From contig JACGCN010000006.1 in the NCBI GenBank assembly GCA_014905825.1, positions 1,054,001 to 1,118,000 on the forward strand: 64,000 nucleotides of DNA, given 5' to 3'. Origin of the DNA: Lyophyllum atratum. Lineage: Eukaryota > Basidiomycota > Agaricomycetes > Agaricales > Lyophyllaceae. Below the pieces are notes generated by a model. It was not told where the DNA came from. It made no database searches and saw nothing but the letters and a program-made list of their open reading frames with translations. Within the stretch, counting starts at the first letter, position 1; every line of letters begins with the position of its first letter. This document shows, piece after piece, positions 33,711 to 45,478 of this stretch. A program made the position numbers and the translations under genes.

Positions 33711-36700
33711 TTAGAAAACATCAAGCGAGTGTGGACAATCCGCTGCCACGTGGCCATGGCTTTCACAGTCTTCGCAGAACAAGTCCTCCACCGACCGCAG
33801 CGTCACCGGTGCCTCCTTGTTTAGCACGTCGCAGTTGAAGATGTCGTGCCCCGGTCGCTCGCAGATCTCGCACACCTCTTCTCGTCTTTCCACTATCGTG
33901 CTCGCCACGCTATCCGTGCTGCTCTTCGACGCCTTTTTGTTGTGTCGCGCCAGCTTCTCCTTCATTTTCTCTACCTCCTGCTCCAGTTCATCCTCCCGGT
34001 ATATCTGTCCAGTAGTCAGCGTCATATATATCTGCAATATTGTTCATACCTTAGATTCCACCAGCGCCTCCAGTTCACTAATTTCCTTGTTGAGCTACGG
34101 TGAAGCAACATCAGAAATCATCACAACCCAGCCAGAAACCACGTACATCATGGATCGTTCGTGCGCTCTTCATCTCAGCTTCAACAAGCCGCTTTCGCAA
34201 TTGTTCCTGCTCCACCTAAACATTGAGTCAGACCCAACACAACCCCGTCATCGATGGACCAACCTCCATCCGTGCCTCCTGTTCCCTTAGCTTTCGCGGC
34301 GACTCTTCATTACCTCCTCGTGAGTTCCCCGCCGCGCTCTCTTCCAGGTCCAAACTCTTGTCGAGATTATCTTCCAAGATTTGCACCTCCTGCGCCTCAA
34401 GTCAATGCCATACTGATACTCCTTGCCGATTGTTACTTACTTGCCGGAGCTGATTTGCCTCGGAAGACAGCAGCTGATTCTCAGATTCCAAAATCTTGAT
34501 CCGTTGTGTAGCCGCCAGGTTTTCCTTCTGAAGCTCTTGTACGATATGTCTGACAGAAGAGATGAGAGCGTCAGCTAGCATCCATGGCAACATAAATATA
34601 GCCCCTACTTGAGCCCAGTGATTTCCTCACGAGCGGCAGCTAAATCATATTTAGAGGACGGTGACGAGGGCATCAGCCGCAGCGTGTCATGCAAGCCATT
34701 GCTAATGGTCGCCTCCCTGTTGTTCTTCTTCTTCAGGGATTCAAGTTCCTTCGACGTTTCATCCAACGATCGCGAAAGCGCATCTAGCTTCGTCTCTTGG
34801 TCGTCGAGTTTCTCTTGGAGCTGTGAGGGATAATCAGGAGAAGCGCTAACAGCATATGGCTATCCTCACCCAAATGTTTTCCCGCTTGAGCTCAGACAGT
34901 TCGTTATCAGGAGCTGTCCTAGCGGCCGATTGCTCGCGAGCGCGATATTGCTCAAGGGAGTCCTGGAGCTGCGCGATTTCTTCCATATATCTGGCCTTGT
35001 CGGTGGCAGCCCGCTGCGCGGCTTCGGCAACACGCGAAGATAAGTCGCCGCCATTGCTGTTGGCCACCAAGCCATCGAGGTTCTACACCGGCATCAGAGG
35101 ACTGTCTTTTCAAAAGCAATGTTGATGCACCTACCGCCAGCTCTGCCCTTAGACCTTCGACTTCCGCCCTCGCATTCTCCAGTGCGACCGTGCTCTCTCG
35201 AAGCGCTTCTTCAATCTCCTCGACCCGACCCCTGGCGGTTGCTTCGGATTTCAGCATGCGTTCCACTTCCTTCCGGCCATCGTTCAGTTCTTTCCTCATC
35301 GCATCCTCCTTCTCCTTCAATCGTTTCATCCGCTCACGTATCGCCGCTTCATCTCTCTCCGCTGTGGCATGCGCGTCTTCGATGGAGTCCTCCATCGTGG
35401 AGATCTTGCGCTGCAAGTGAAGCACTTGCTCCCGAAGTGTTTCGTTATCGATCTCCGCTGCGGAAGATCCACCGATGGAGGTCGGGGTAGGGGAGGATGC
35501 TTTCTGGGCACTGTGCAGCCGCGCTTCCAGAGTAGTGATCCGATGTTCCAGCTCATAGCGCTGACTATCAGCAGTGCTGAGACGTTCTTCGTATAGGGCG
35601 ATGGTTTCCTGTTTCAAGGCACTGTCAGGAGTTGTTCTAGTTCCTCTCGAACATAGAGCACTTACTTGACCAGCTGACCGCAGCTCGTCAATCTGTGTGC
35701 CTAGTTCATTCCTCTCGTCTTGTAACTCGACAGACACCGCTGCTAATTTGAGCTCCAATGAAACGATTACCTCTTCCTTGGAGCTGATCAGGGTATTGTT
35801 CTGCTGAATCGTCGTTCCTTGCTGATCGACCTGCGTCCGTAAGTCGGTCACAAGACCAAGCTCCGTATCTAGCTTTGCCTGGAGCGCAGTGAGATTACTC
35901 TCGCTGGCATCAGTCTGTGTCTGCAGCGTTGATACTGTCCGCTCCTTCTCCTCTTCCATGGACTTGAGGCGCATGCGCTGGTCTTCGATGTCGCCTTTGG
36001 ACGCAGCGAGGTCTGCTTCAAGAGATAAGATTTTACTCCGCGCCTCATCGCGCTCCTGTTGAGCGATCTGCACTTGGTCGGGGCTCGTGTCCGGAGTGGG
36101 AGGCGCTGCGCGGAGACGCTCATTATCGTATTCCAGGGCATCAATTCGCGATTGGAGCTGATCGATGAGGGTCCTATCATCGGCGGTCAGAGATCGAATT
36201 GAAGTCACTGACTCGGAACGCGTAGACTGATGATTGTACTGGTCGACTTTAGGGGATGACTCCTTTCTTGCAGCCCTTTCCCTTGGACATCTGGCTCTAG
36301 TCCATCTATACCGTCTCTAGTAGCTTGGTCGTTCAGGAAACGGAACGGGAGGACATAGGAGACGCAGGAGGGGGCATCGCTACTGCGCTGGGTATTCGGG
36401 CTCGGGGTGTACTCAGGGATGGTCGGTTTTTGCTCGGGGTTGGTAATCCCCCACCTACACCTGATACGCGGCCGTTGAGCCCAGATTTGGGCGTTGAAAA
36501 AGGGGATCCTATAGATCGTGTGGGCGAAGCCGTACCTCGTAGATACGAGGACGGTGATGGTTGGGAACGTGTAGGACTCTCTAGGTCTGCGACGCGTCGC
36601 GATGGGCTGTCAGATGCAGCATCACGAGAGCTTAACTGCTTTGCCGTCATAGACATATACTTGGAAGCTCTCGATCCGGCAGTAAACTGGCTCACGGGCA

Positions 36701-37722
36701 CTGCAATCTCTGGTTTGGATGCTGTTGATTTAGCCAGGGGACGACGTACACGAGCAGCAGGAGTGGTTCCTGGCGTAACACGACCAGTCGAAAAAGAAGG
36801 CGTCACCCGCCCACTGGTGGATGGTGTTATGCGACCATTAGACAAAGAGATTGACGTTGTCATACGGGATCCCGAAAACGACGAGGAGCCTGAGGGAGTC
36901 ATTCGCCCAGAGGGCGCTGGAGTTATTCGCCCGCTACGAGAGGACGCTACAGACGACGGTCGCGGAATGGCGCCCACTCCAACGGTTGGCGGTGAGAGTT
37001 TTGTCGTTGCGACGAAGACCCCGCAATTATCTGGGCATGAGAAGTACTGGATGCTACAGTCGTTGTAGATCACGATCAAGGTTGATATTTCAATTAGCCC
37101 AAAACGCGCTCTAGACTTCCTCAAGCTATGTATCCACTCACCCATTAACGGTTCCATTGTTTTTCCCTTTACCTGAGAAGCCTCCGCTCAATTCCACGCC
37201 AGCCCAGAGCCCGAGTTTGCCGTCGATGTCCCCTCGATATCTCAAGATTCCTTCGTATCCAAGGGACTCAATTCTCACATTGTCTCCAACCTCGAAAGCT
37301 CGCGGTACACTTCTACCACCGAGAGCGTCGGAATGTCGACTAGGTGGCCGACTTGGCGGGTGTGCAGAAACTGGAGTCTTCGCTCGTTCTTTCGGATAAG
37401 TGGAGCTGCTTGTTGAGGATGTAGATGCAACAGAAGATGGACGGCCTGCAACTGAGCGGCGGCCAGATTGGGAAATGGAAGCGGACCTAGGGGAAAGCGA
37501 TGCAGAGGTTGAGCCACTGGCATAATTGGAACGATGCTGTGCGGGGTCGTTGGCCTTTATTGCATCTGCAAAAGCACGAGACATGTATTCGACATCGGTG
37601 GTCGGTGCATGTTGTTGGATTACGGTAGAAGATGCTCTTGAGCGGCCGGGAGTAGGGATACCACTTGCTCTTCCCGGTCCAAGAATCCCAGACTGGCGAG
37701 GTTTGCCAGGAGTTGCAGACAT
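33711..37722 (-). CDS. CLIP-170 / Tip1 / Bik1-like microtubule plus-end protein
   Basis: Tracks growing microtubule ends and cooperates with dynein and kinesin. ATG 37722 begins MSATPGKPRQSGILGPGRAS. After a Ser-rich basic segment comes a CAP-Gly domain (EVGDNVRIESLGYEGILRYR, LGLWAGVELSGGFSGKGKNN, the GKNNG groove motif split by an intron, then VQYFSC). A second Ser/Arg/Pro-rich region (TPSTSGRVTPSFSTGRVTPG) is followed by a very long coiled coil (RTLIDQLQSRIDALEYDNER through EDELEQEVEKMKEKL). Two C-terminal zinc knuckles end the protein (CEICERPGHDIFNC and CEDCESHGHVAADC, each C-x2-C-x4-H-x4-C). This domain order is diagnostic. About nine introns. Stop TAG-equivalent near 33711. Confidence 0.92.
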
Positions 37723-38149
37723 GGAGGATTCAAACCCAAACTTTCAGCAGTTCTGTGAACACACGTGCTTCGATCATCACTACACCCAAACCTCCAAATG
37801 GGGATGGAATGTGGGGACTGGCAGCGCCCAACCGTTTCAAACTCCCACGCGTCCACATAAAATGTGGTAGAATGTGGTCCACTTCTGTAACGCTCACAAG
37901 AAGAGTGACTGCTACTGCTCATAGTAGTCTCTAGGTCAGAAAACTTTTTCGGTGTAGGGAAAAGTTGAATAACGTTAGAGACACATACAGCGGGCTGCAT
38001 AAACATGATACGGCCTGCTGCATCATCACCATACACTCTGCCACAAATGCCAACAAAGGACAATTTGTTTTTCACCGTTTTGACACCCTAATAATAGTTC
38101 AATTTACACATCTCTGGTTTGGCTATGATGTCTAATTTGCTCTGATTGA
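37723..38149. other. intergenic region
   Basis: Promoter side of the CLIP-170 gene, then AT-rich sequence leading into the satellite. The ORF overlapping 37620-38075 on the minus strand looks like a shadow. Confidence 0.4.
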
Positions 38150-39110
38150 ATAGTTCAATTTAACTGTCCTTCATATTGAAATTAAATGCTCTAGACAGTG
38201 GTGGGGGATATTTTGACTTAACTATCCTCTGTGTCCAGGAGATGGTTGAATTTCACCATCCTCTGTCTGTAGGGGATAGTTGAATTTAACCATCCTCTGT
38301 ACGTAGGGGATAGTTGCACTAGATAGTTGAATTTCACCATGCTCTGTATGTAGGGGATAGTTGAATATAACCATCCTTCGTACGTAGGGGATAGTTGAAT
38401 TTCATCATCCTCCATACGTAGGAGATAGTTGAATTTAACCATCCTCTGTACGTAGGGGATAGTTGCGCTAGATAGTTCAATTTTACCATACTCTGTAAGG
38501 TAGTTGTATATAACCATCCTTCGTACGTAGGGGATAGTTGAATTTCACCATCCTCTGTCTGTAGGGGATAGTTGAATTTCACCATCCTCTGTACGTAGGG
38601 GATAGTTGCGCTAGATAGTTCAATTTTACCATACTCTGTATGTAGGGAATAGTTGAATATAACCATCCTTCGTACTCAGGGGATAGTTGAATTTCACCAT
38701 CTTCCATACGTAGGAGATAGTTGAATTTAACCATCCTCTGTATGTAGGAGATAGTTGAATTTCACCATCCTCCAATTTCACCAGCCTCCATACGTAGGAG
38801 ATAGTTGAATTTAACCATCCTCTGTACATAGGGGATAGTTGCACTAGATAGTTCAATTTTACCATACTCTGTATGTAGGGGATAGTTGAATATAACCATC
38901 CTTCGTACATAGGGGATAGTTGAATTTCACCATCCTCTGTATATAGGGGATAGTTGAATTTCACCATCCTCTGTCTGTAGGGGATAGTTGAATTTAACTG
39001 TCCTCTATATCTAGGAGATAGTTCAATTTGAGCATCCTCTGTATATAGCAGACAGTTCAATTTTGCCATCCTCCGTATGCAAGGAGGAAGTTCAATTTTA
39101 CCATCCTGGG
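38150..39110. repeat. 33-bp minisatellite with dyad-symmetric units and higher-order structure
   Basis: About 25-27 tandem copies of a roughly 33-bp unit. The core GGATAGTTGAATTTAACC, followed by ATCC, is nearly its own reverse complement, and the spacer contains TACGTA, also a palindrome. Longer variant units carrying AGTTGCRCTAGATAGTT recur near 38307, 38461, 38606 and 38838, giving a higher-order repeat of roughly 150 bp. Because 33 is a multiple of three the array stays open in several frames on the minus strand; I do not regard these as genes. Confidence 0.9.
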
Positions 39111-39342
39111 TATGCAGGCATGCAGAGGCCTATTCAATTTTACTGTCCCAGCCACTCCAATGTACATTTTTACTTTTGATGACGATACATCCTCTGTATT
39201 TTAGACCAATTCCAAACTGAGAGAAAAACCTTGGTGAATATTATTGCTCTTTCCTGTTCCATATAGCTGACTGATTTCCGTATCCTTCCTAATCCACCAT
39301 TTCCACATTCAGCAGCACTTGGATTGATCCTTCCAAGGAGAG

Positions 39343-40544
39343 TAGGCTTTCAAAGTCCGGTTGGGTCCGGTTGTTGGCCCCATTTGGCCGCAACCGCAAC
39401 CGCAACCGGTTGGCAGATTTCCAAACAGGGCGCAACCGACAACCGGACTGCGCAAAACCGGTTATCATCGGTTGCTTCAACGTGTACGACCGGTTTGGAC
39501 CGGTTGCGACTGGACTGGGTTGCGACCAGTCGCAGTCAGTCGCAACCGGTTACGACCGCCGACTCGACAACCACATTACTGACAATAACACATATGTTAT
39601 AACATAACTAATACAGGGATCTACATGGTATAGCAAATAAATGAAAAAAAATTGGTCCAACGTTGCACAGGATGAGCGCTGCATGACGTCGCAATAGTCG
39701 GGGACGTCGTGGCGGCATGGGCAACAACACCGTGGTTGAGGGACATGGCGACGGTCTGGAGATGCGAGGGGGGTGACAGCGAGTCGTGGCGGCCTGGGTG
39801 ACAAGGCGGTAGTCGTGTGTGAGTATCGCTAGGTGACGTCACAGTTGATTGAGGTGGCAGTCGAGAGAACATGGCGGGGGTGAGTGCTAGCGCTGGTGGC
39901 CTAAAGTGACGTGGCAGCAGTCGGGGCCATCCACGGGCTGCCCAAGGGGTTGTGGTGGTGGTGGTGGTGGGCTGTGCCAGGCGTCGACGGGTGATGTGTG
40001 AGGTGACGTAGCGAGCGACACCGGCTTCAAGGCATGTGCGGGAGGCCTGTTGGTCCTGAGGGCCCTCTCCAGGTGGTCAGTGGTGGGTTATGAGTGGTGG
40101 TGGGTGCGAAGACGCACCTAGCGGCTCTCCCCCAGCTGGGGTCTGCCCTGATCCCGTCCCCATCCATCCCTTCGGTTTTTGTCCTTCTGGGGCCGCCTCA
40201 GAGGCTGTGCAAGGTGTTTTAGGTGTGCTGTTGGCGCTGTTGTCAAGCGGACTGCATCAGGGGATGCAACGGCGGTGGTGGTGGCAGGAGTAGTGGTGGG
40301 ACGAAGTCAACAATGAGCAGCAATAATGGCCATGTTTGTTTATGCTAACCGTGTGACTTTTTGTCGGTTCTGACCGGTCGGGACTGGTCCTAACCGGTTG
40401 TGGAAGGCTGGCGAATTCCGAGCGACTGCAACCGCCGGCTTTGGAAATCAGCCGCAACCGCAACCGCAAGTCCGGTTGTTTGCGGTTGCGGTCCGGTCAG
40501 GTTGCGGTCTTTTTCGGTTGGTGCAACCAGACCTCGAAAGCCTA
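39343..40544. mobile_element. Non-autonomous element with hAT-like inverted ends and CAACCG subterminal repeats (copy 1)
   Basis: The left end reads TAGGCTTTCAAAGTCCGGTT and the right end, on the other strand, TAGGCTTTCGAGGTCTGGTT, so the two are terminal inverted repeats of the TAGNN...CAAA type seen in hAT transposons. Inside both ends lie dense CAACCG/CGGTTG repeats (39360-39560 and 40370-40530). The centre (39640-40310) is GC-rich, with GTGACGTGGCAG-type motifs and GTG runs, and has no credible transposase. Flanking 8-mers (aaggagag / ctttcaac) do not match, so no target-site duplication is visible. Confidence 0.6.
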
Positions 40545-40639
40545 CTTTCAACAATTGCTGGAAAGTATTCTTTGCTCGATATATATGAGCGCAAGAGTTT
40601 CCGCTGTCTGCTGTACAAGTCCAGCATCCAGTACCTCTA

Positions 40640-41571
40640 TCATCCCCTGTATAGGCAACAATCTTTCTTGACTTGACTAAATGAGGATTTTTGGCCGACG
40701 CCACAGAGAAAAGATTGACTGAGTCTGTCTCCCTGAGATCTCTGCAAAAAAGGATGACATCTATGTTCGAAATCAGAAGTGTATTCCAAATGAAATAATG
40801 TAGTTCTCATACCATCCTTTTGTCCTTCATAGGTTGCTGGGTTTTCTACTTCAAACTCATTGAAGAAGTCCTGGTGGACACATTCTCCAACCAGCTTAGC
40901 AGTAGGGCATAAGCATACAGGTTCCAGTATTGGTGAGGACCTATCAAGCTGCAAGTGATACCACTCTTTCTGATTCAAAGTTAGAACAGTCAAAACATAC
41001 TTTGGAATTTACGCACCGTAGCTCTGCCTTGACTGCTATTCCACCTTTGCACAACAAATATATCTCTTTTAAGGCAGAAAAAACCAGTAACATTGCAAAA
41101 TATTGCTTCGACAAAGGCCAAATAACCAGCATTAGAGGAAGGGACATCATTTTGTAATCCAGAGTCGAATTCTTGTGGGTCGGAGGCCATATGCATATCA
41201 TCAGTCCAAAATCTGAGGGGACTTTGAGCAGTAGTAGACAGAACGGAATCCTGTTGATCACTGTTTCCGTGCCTTGGCTTCTTGACGCGTGCTTGCTTGA
41301 GCTGATCGTTTTGAACATAAAATCGAGTACGCTGTCTTTTCTGAGGAGACGCATGGTTTGGTATCAAAAGTCCCATATCTTCCAGTAAGCGCTTTTGTGA
41401 ATCACAGTGTCCAGTGGGGTCATCAAGTGATAGCAAAGGAGGTGAGCTGGGTGGAGTATCAAGTGTGATTTCAAGGCTAGAAGAAGTTGCAGGATTATCC
41501 AGTGTGATATCCATCGAGAAAAGGGATAAAGGGTGTTGATTTGAGTTGATGCTTGGTCGGATCATAGTCAA
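40640..41571 (-). CDS. Hypothetical protein, island gene A, probably truncated
   Basis: Not recognised. ATG 41571 gives MTMIRPSINSNQHPLSLFSM, a Ser/Pro/Asp-rich region (TLDTPPSSPPLLSLDDP), then a basic patch (HASPQKRQRTRFYVQ). Introns near 41020-41100 and 40970 probably join to a segment with several cysteines (EPVCLCPTAKLVGECVHQ, DFFNEFEVENPATYEGQKD). This could be a zinc-binding cluster of the kind found N-terminal to transposases of the KDZ class, which is a weak inference. The coding trace fades near 40640, about 100 bp from the hAT-like element, so the 3' part may have been lost. Confidence 0.4.
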
Positions 41572-41698
41572 CCTGTGCTACGCCAAGCCTGGAAATTTAT
41601 CTATAGCCTCACCAGTATATCTCTCATGTACCGTCTTTTGTTTGCAGCAAATACAATGTAATTGATATAAAAAGAGATTTATTATTCTCAACACTTCC

Positions 41699-43077
41699 AT
41701 GGCATCTGATCACAGGCAAAGTAAACCAATTGCAAAGCACACACCTCTCAAGAGGCCCACAGTGTCACGCCAGGCTCCAAGATGCAATAAGTGCCCAGAT
41801 CGACCATTGCGGGATGAATGCATTCATACAGTCAAAAGAAGGACTTTTACTACTTTTAAAGATGCGTCTAACAATGATATACAGGAGCAAGGAGGATCCT
41901 ATGCAAATAATAACAGTTCTCAAGAACCCCAGATAGGAGGTGATTCTGCACAGCCGGTGAGCAGAACATAGAAAAGAAAAAAACTACTGACTATATTCTT
42001 ACTAGAATGCAGACCTAGATCATTTTGCTCTTCCATCTCTACAGAATAATACAGTGTCTCAGCAGGTCCAGTATACTCTCTCGACCCCTTTGGGAGGATC
42101 GAGGATCCTGCCAAATCTAACAACACCGACACCATCTCAGCCTCAGGTATGAGCTGATCTGAGTGATATCAAGTCTGGTCAATACTAAAGAGATTTATAA
42201 CATAGCCTATAATTGATCCTCAGTTAATCGCTCAAAGTCAATTTGCGTCTTCAACATCTCTTTATCGTTTTACACTTGGACGATCTGAACCAGATATCGG
42301 CTCCGAGCCAATGTCACAATCCACTTTTACATCTGGACCGTCCGAACCAGATGTTGGCTCTCAATCTGTACTTTCAACACCTGCTGCTGGCCAGGATAAA
42401 GAGGCATCACTAGCATCAGGTTCTTCAAAGCGTCTGAGAATCTCTCAAAAATCTGCGGCTCATGGATTTGTTGCTGGCGTAAAACGTTGAAATCAGGAAT
42501 ATTGTGAGCTAGCATTTGGGACGTGTATCTGATCTTAGAGCTTGCTAAAATTTGGAACAGTGATTCCTCGTGCAAAGCCATTACGTCCCAAGCTGACAAA
42601 AGTATCTGAAGTCAGTGCACGATTTAATCGTGAGATTCAAGGGCTCGTTTCCCGTGTCAGTGTTAATGAATTTTTCTCAACAAGACTGACAACTGAATAT
42701 CTTGCACTTGCTAGTGTGAAAGGCTCTCAGAAGAGTGCGATTTGTGGATGGTGTTGGCAGTGCAGCAGCCGACAGGCGCATCTACAGCCACACACTATAC
42801 TTTCCCTCGGCTCAGACGAGACGCCAAAGCAGATACTGCAAAGATTCTTAATCAATTCCAAGTTCTTACATCTGGGCTTCTTGTAGCAAAACGGAATGAA
42901 GCTTTAGAAATTGCTAAAGAGCTCCAAATCGCAATCGCAGAGAAGGAAAGCTTACAGGAGGAGACACAAAAGGTTATGGCAGACAAAGATGCCGAAATAA
43001 TTGCACATGCGTCTGTCATTGCTGATTTACAGGCAAAGATCAAACAGCTGGAAGGGGCAGGAGATGAAACAGATTGA
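41699..43077 (+). CDS. Hypothetical coiled-coil protein, island gene B
   Basis: Not recognised. ATG 41699 gives MASDHRQSKPIAKHTPLKRP, a basic start with a small cysteine motif (RCNKCPDRPLRDECIH). Introns near 41958-42006, 42146-42208 and 42480-42540 link a Ser/Thr/Pro/Gln-rich middle (SQPQPIIDPQLIAQSQ, and a duplicated segment around SGPSEPDVGSQ). The C-terminal part (KPLRPKLTKVSEVSARFNRE) leads into a coiled coil (AKELQIAIAEKESLQEETQK) ending GAGDETD. A one-base frame change near 42740-42780 separates the last two blocks. It is divergently placed from gene A, with a spacing of about 130 bp. Confidence 0.45.
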
Positions 43078-43089
43078 TTTGAGGACCAG

Positions 43090-43192
43090 AAACTTGTATC
43101 TCAACAGTTGATGTTATGAACTTGTATCTCAACAGTTGAATGTCATGATGGACTATAGTGAACAGTTGAATGTCATGATAGATTATAGTGAC
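43090..43192. repeat. short tandem repeats after island gene B
   Basis: Two units of AACTTGTATCTCAACAGTTG are followed by two units of AACAGTTGAATGTCATGAT with an ATAGTG end (30 bp, two mismatches). Both share the core AACAGTTGA. Confidence 0.7.
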
Positions 43193-43296
43193 GAAAATTC
43201 TACAAGAAATAACAACATGAGTGATGTGGTATTCTGAAGCACATCAGTTGAATGACCGATGATGTAGTGCTAATGGTAAAGATATAATAGTCCAAA

Positions 43297-44892
43297 TTAG
43301 AAGGGATAATGAATGGCGACTCCTTTGGACACAACCTCGGAATCACTGTTCAAGTATTGCACCTGCCAAGCCCCAGTTGAATGACATCCCTTAGCATGTT
43401 TGGACACACTGAATGCGCCTTCCAGTGGGGGGCAGTGGATTGTCGATTTCGATTGGCAATATTTGCATTGCAGTACAACTTCGTTTTTTGAAGTCGAGAC
43501 CTTTTCCCAATGCTTGATGCGGAAGCACTTCTCACAACTGACTGGGATCTTCTGCCCATTTGGCCGCAAGAAATCATGGTGCCAGGTGTAATGGGCGACG
43601 AGATTGATGTTGGCTCCAACAAAGCAGATAACCCCCTCAGCATGTGCACCAAGGTCTGTCTCCCCTTGAAGTAGATCATCGAGGACAGCTGGTTGACAGT
43701 TGATATAGATTCGATCCGCGACCTTCATCAAGAAGGTATGAGCAATAGATGGATGGAATTCGGCTTTTGTAAAGCCCCATGTAAGCCAGAAATTACTAGG
43801 CAGTAAATTAGATTGGAATAATGTATGCAAAAGGTAGACTTGAATCTCACGGCGTGACAAAATCGAAAATCTCTTTGAAGCTTTCTTTATGCAGAAACGG
43901 ACCACCGCAAAGCATCAGGAAAAGACTAGCTGCCGGATCACGTTTGATATGGGCTAAAAGCGCTGGCGAGAACATGCAGTTGAAGAACTATAGATCTATC
44001 AGAAATATGTAGCATATAACAAGGCATAACATTTACCTGCTCCAGACTCGCAGCTGCAGGGTCAGGTCCTGGCTTGATCCAGATGTCTCCGGTATCAGGA
44101 GTCGAGTGACCAACGACAAAGACTAGAAAACGTTTGAATCTGTCCAACCAATTTTGAAAAATTGAATCTGACTAAGGCTAAATTGTACTTACCGTGCCAG
44201 TTGAGGCAGAATAGCCGCGAGATCTGTTGTATACTTGGACCTTGAGCTTTTGGTACTGAGATTAAAGACAATCTCAATGAGCTCAAGATCAGGCATGGGC
44301 CCCTTCTGATCAAAATAATCGAATAGATGGGCATAAATAATACTGGAAGCACTAGAGATGGCAGAAGAGCCCTCCAGCCGAAGAGACAGAATGACCATAG
44401 AATCTGAGGCCATATATGGAAACAGAGATCGAGTGTTTAGCGTAAGAGGGATAGCGAACAGCTGATCCGACAGGGAAAATGGCTATTCAGAACGTCAGCA
44501 TAAAATATCGAGAAAATTGACTGGATAACCTTGTAGGGTTCTTCTGAGTTTTTATTCTTAAAGCACGCAGGACACGTGAAATCGCCAAGATTTGCATAGA
44601 AGTCTACTCCAGGTAGGCAGTTCTGGGCGCATACCGTGTGTCTGCAGGAACAAATGAATAGATATCCACCATTGAGACAAATGGTGCAAAGCTTGAATAT
44701 GTTTGAGTTTTCCAGTTCGTTATAAAAAAGAGACAGACTTACGTTATTGGCAGTATCATCACTCTTGCTAGCTGGAACAGCAATAGGAGAAGGAAGGGTA
44801 TTCTCAACCTCTGTGGCAGTGTCGGCATCCAGATCACATTTTTCGGCAGGTCCGCCCATAACTTTTCTAGCAGTGTTCTTGGTTCTGGCCAT
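43297..44892 (-). CDS. Histone H3-tail-mimic protein with PHD-like zinc cluster, island gene C
   Basis: ATG 44892 begins MARTKNTARKVMGGPAEK; residues 2-14 match the histone H3 tail (ARTKQTARKSTGG) at 10 of 13 positions, keeping K4 and K9. After an intron comes a cysteine/histidine cluster, LCTICLNGGYLFICSCRHTV then CAQNCLPG and FTCPACF, resembling a PHD or ADD-like zinc finger. A helical region follows (SAISSASSIIYAHLFDYFD). Next is a segment with FVVGHSTPDTGDIW and SLFLMLCGGPFLHKES, whose spaced His and Cys recall caspase/CHAT peptidases. A final zinc ribbon is CEKCFRIKHW...LQCKYC. Ends IHYPF. At least five introns; one junction (near 44130-44190) is off by a base. The exact function is unknown; a chromatin-linked role is inferred. 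Confidence 0.6.
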
Positions 44893-45096
44893 GTGAAGAG
44901 GATGTGGAAGATGGGGTAGATTACTGTAAGGTAGATGGTCTTTTTATAAGAAACTTTTTGCCCCATCAATTGGTGTGATGGCTATCGCCTTGACGCGATT
45001 GTTATCGAAAATTTCCTGTTATAGGTACCAATCATGTGTAACGAAAATAACTGCCTAATCAAGCTATCTCCCAGTAAATTTCCTGATTTGAACGTC

Positions 45097-45112
45097 TTAG
45101 GGTTAGGGTTAG
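45097..45112 (+). repeat. interstitial telomere-like repeat
   Basis: TTAGGGTTAGGGTTAG, about 2.7 copies of the common fungal telomere unit, lies in AT-rich non-coding sequence. It is too short to indicate a chromosome end. Confidence 0.6.
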
Positions 45113-45478
45113 CCACTTCAAAAAGCGAAAAATTATCTTTAATCCAAGACACTGGGCTCTAAACTAAGTTAACAACAAACTTGTATCACTTAACAAATAA
45201 ACTAACTGAAACTACTAGGTATTGTATGAAGAAAAAGGTGGCGCAGCAAATGTAAGCTGATGTGGGCCCTCACCAGCAAACAAGTACTGTCCGAAAGAAG
45301 TCTACGTAACGAAAGAAAATCAAAGAAATGGCGCAGTAGATCATCGAGGGACTAGATAAAGCAATTGATAAGTAACAGAAAGAAAAACGGAGAAAGACAT
45401 ACCTGACTACCAGCACTCTATTCCTGTGAAACATAGAAAATAAATCAGCTTCTGCCCATATAATAAAAGAAAACGTAC

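Noticed and set aside
38218..39069. Long minus-strand ORFs in the 33-bp repeat (up to 147 codons)
   Set aside because: The repeat period is a multiple of three, so frames stay open by construction. Peptides are simple repeats with no start context or intron structure.
38150..39110. CRISPR array
   Set aside because: Units abut each other without unique spacers, the spacers are themselves repeats, and the host is a eukaryote.
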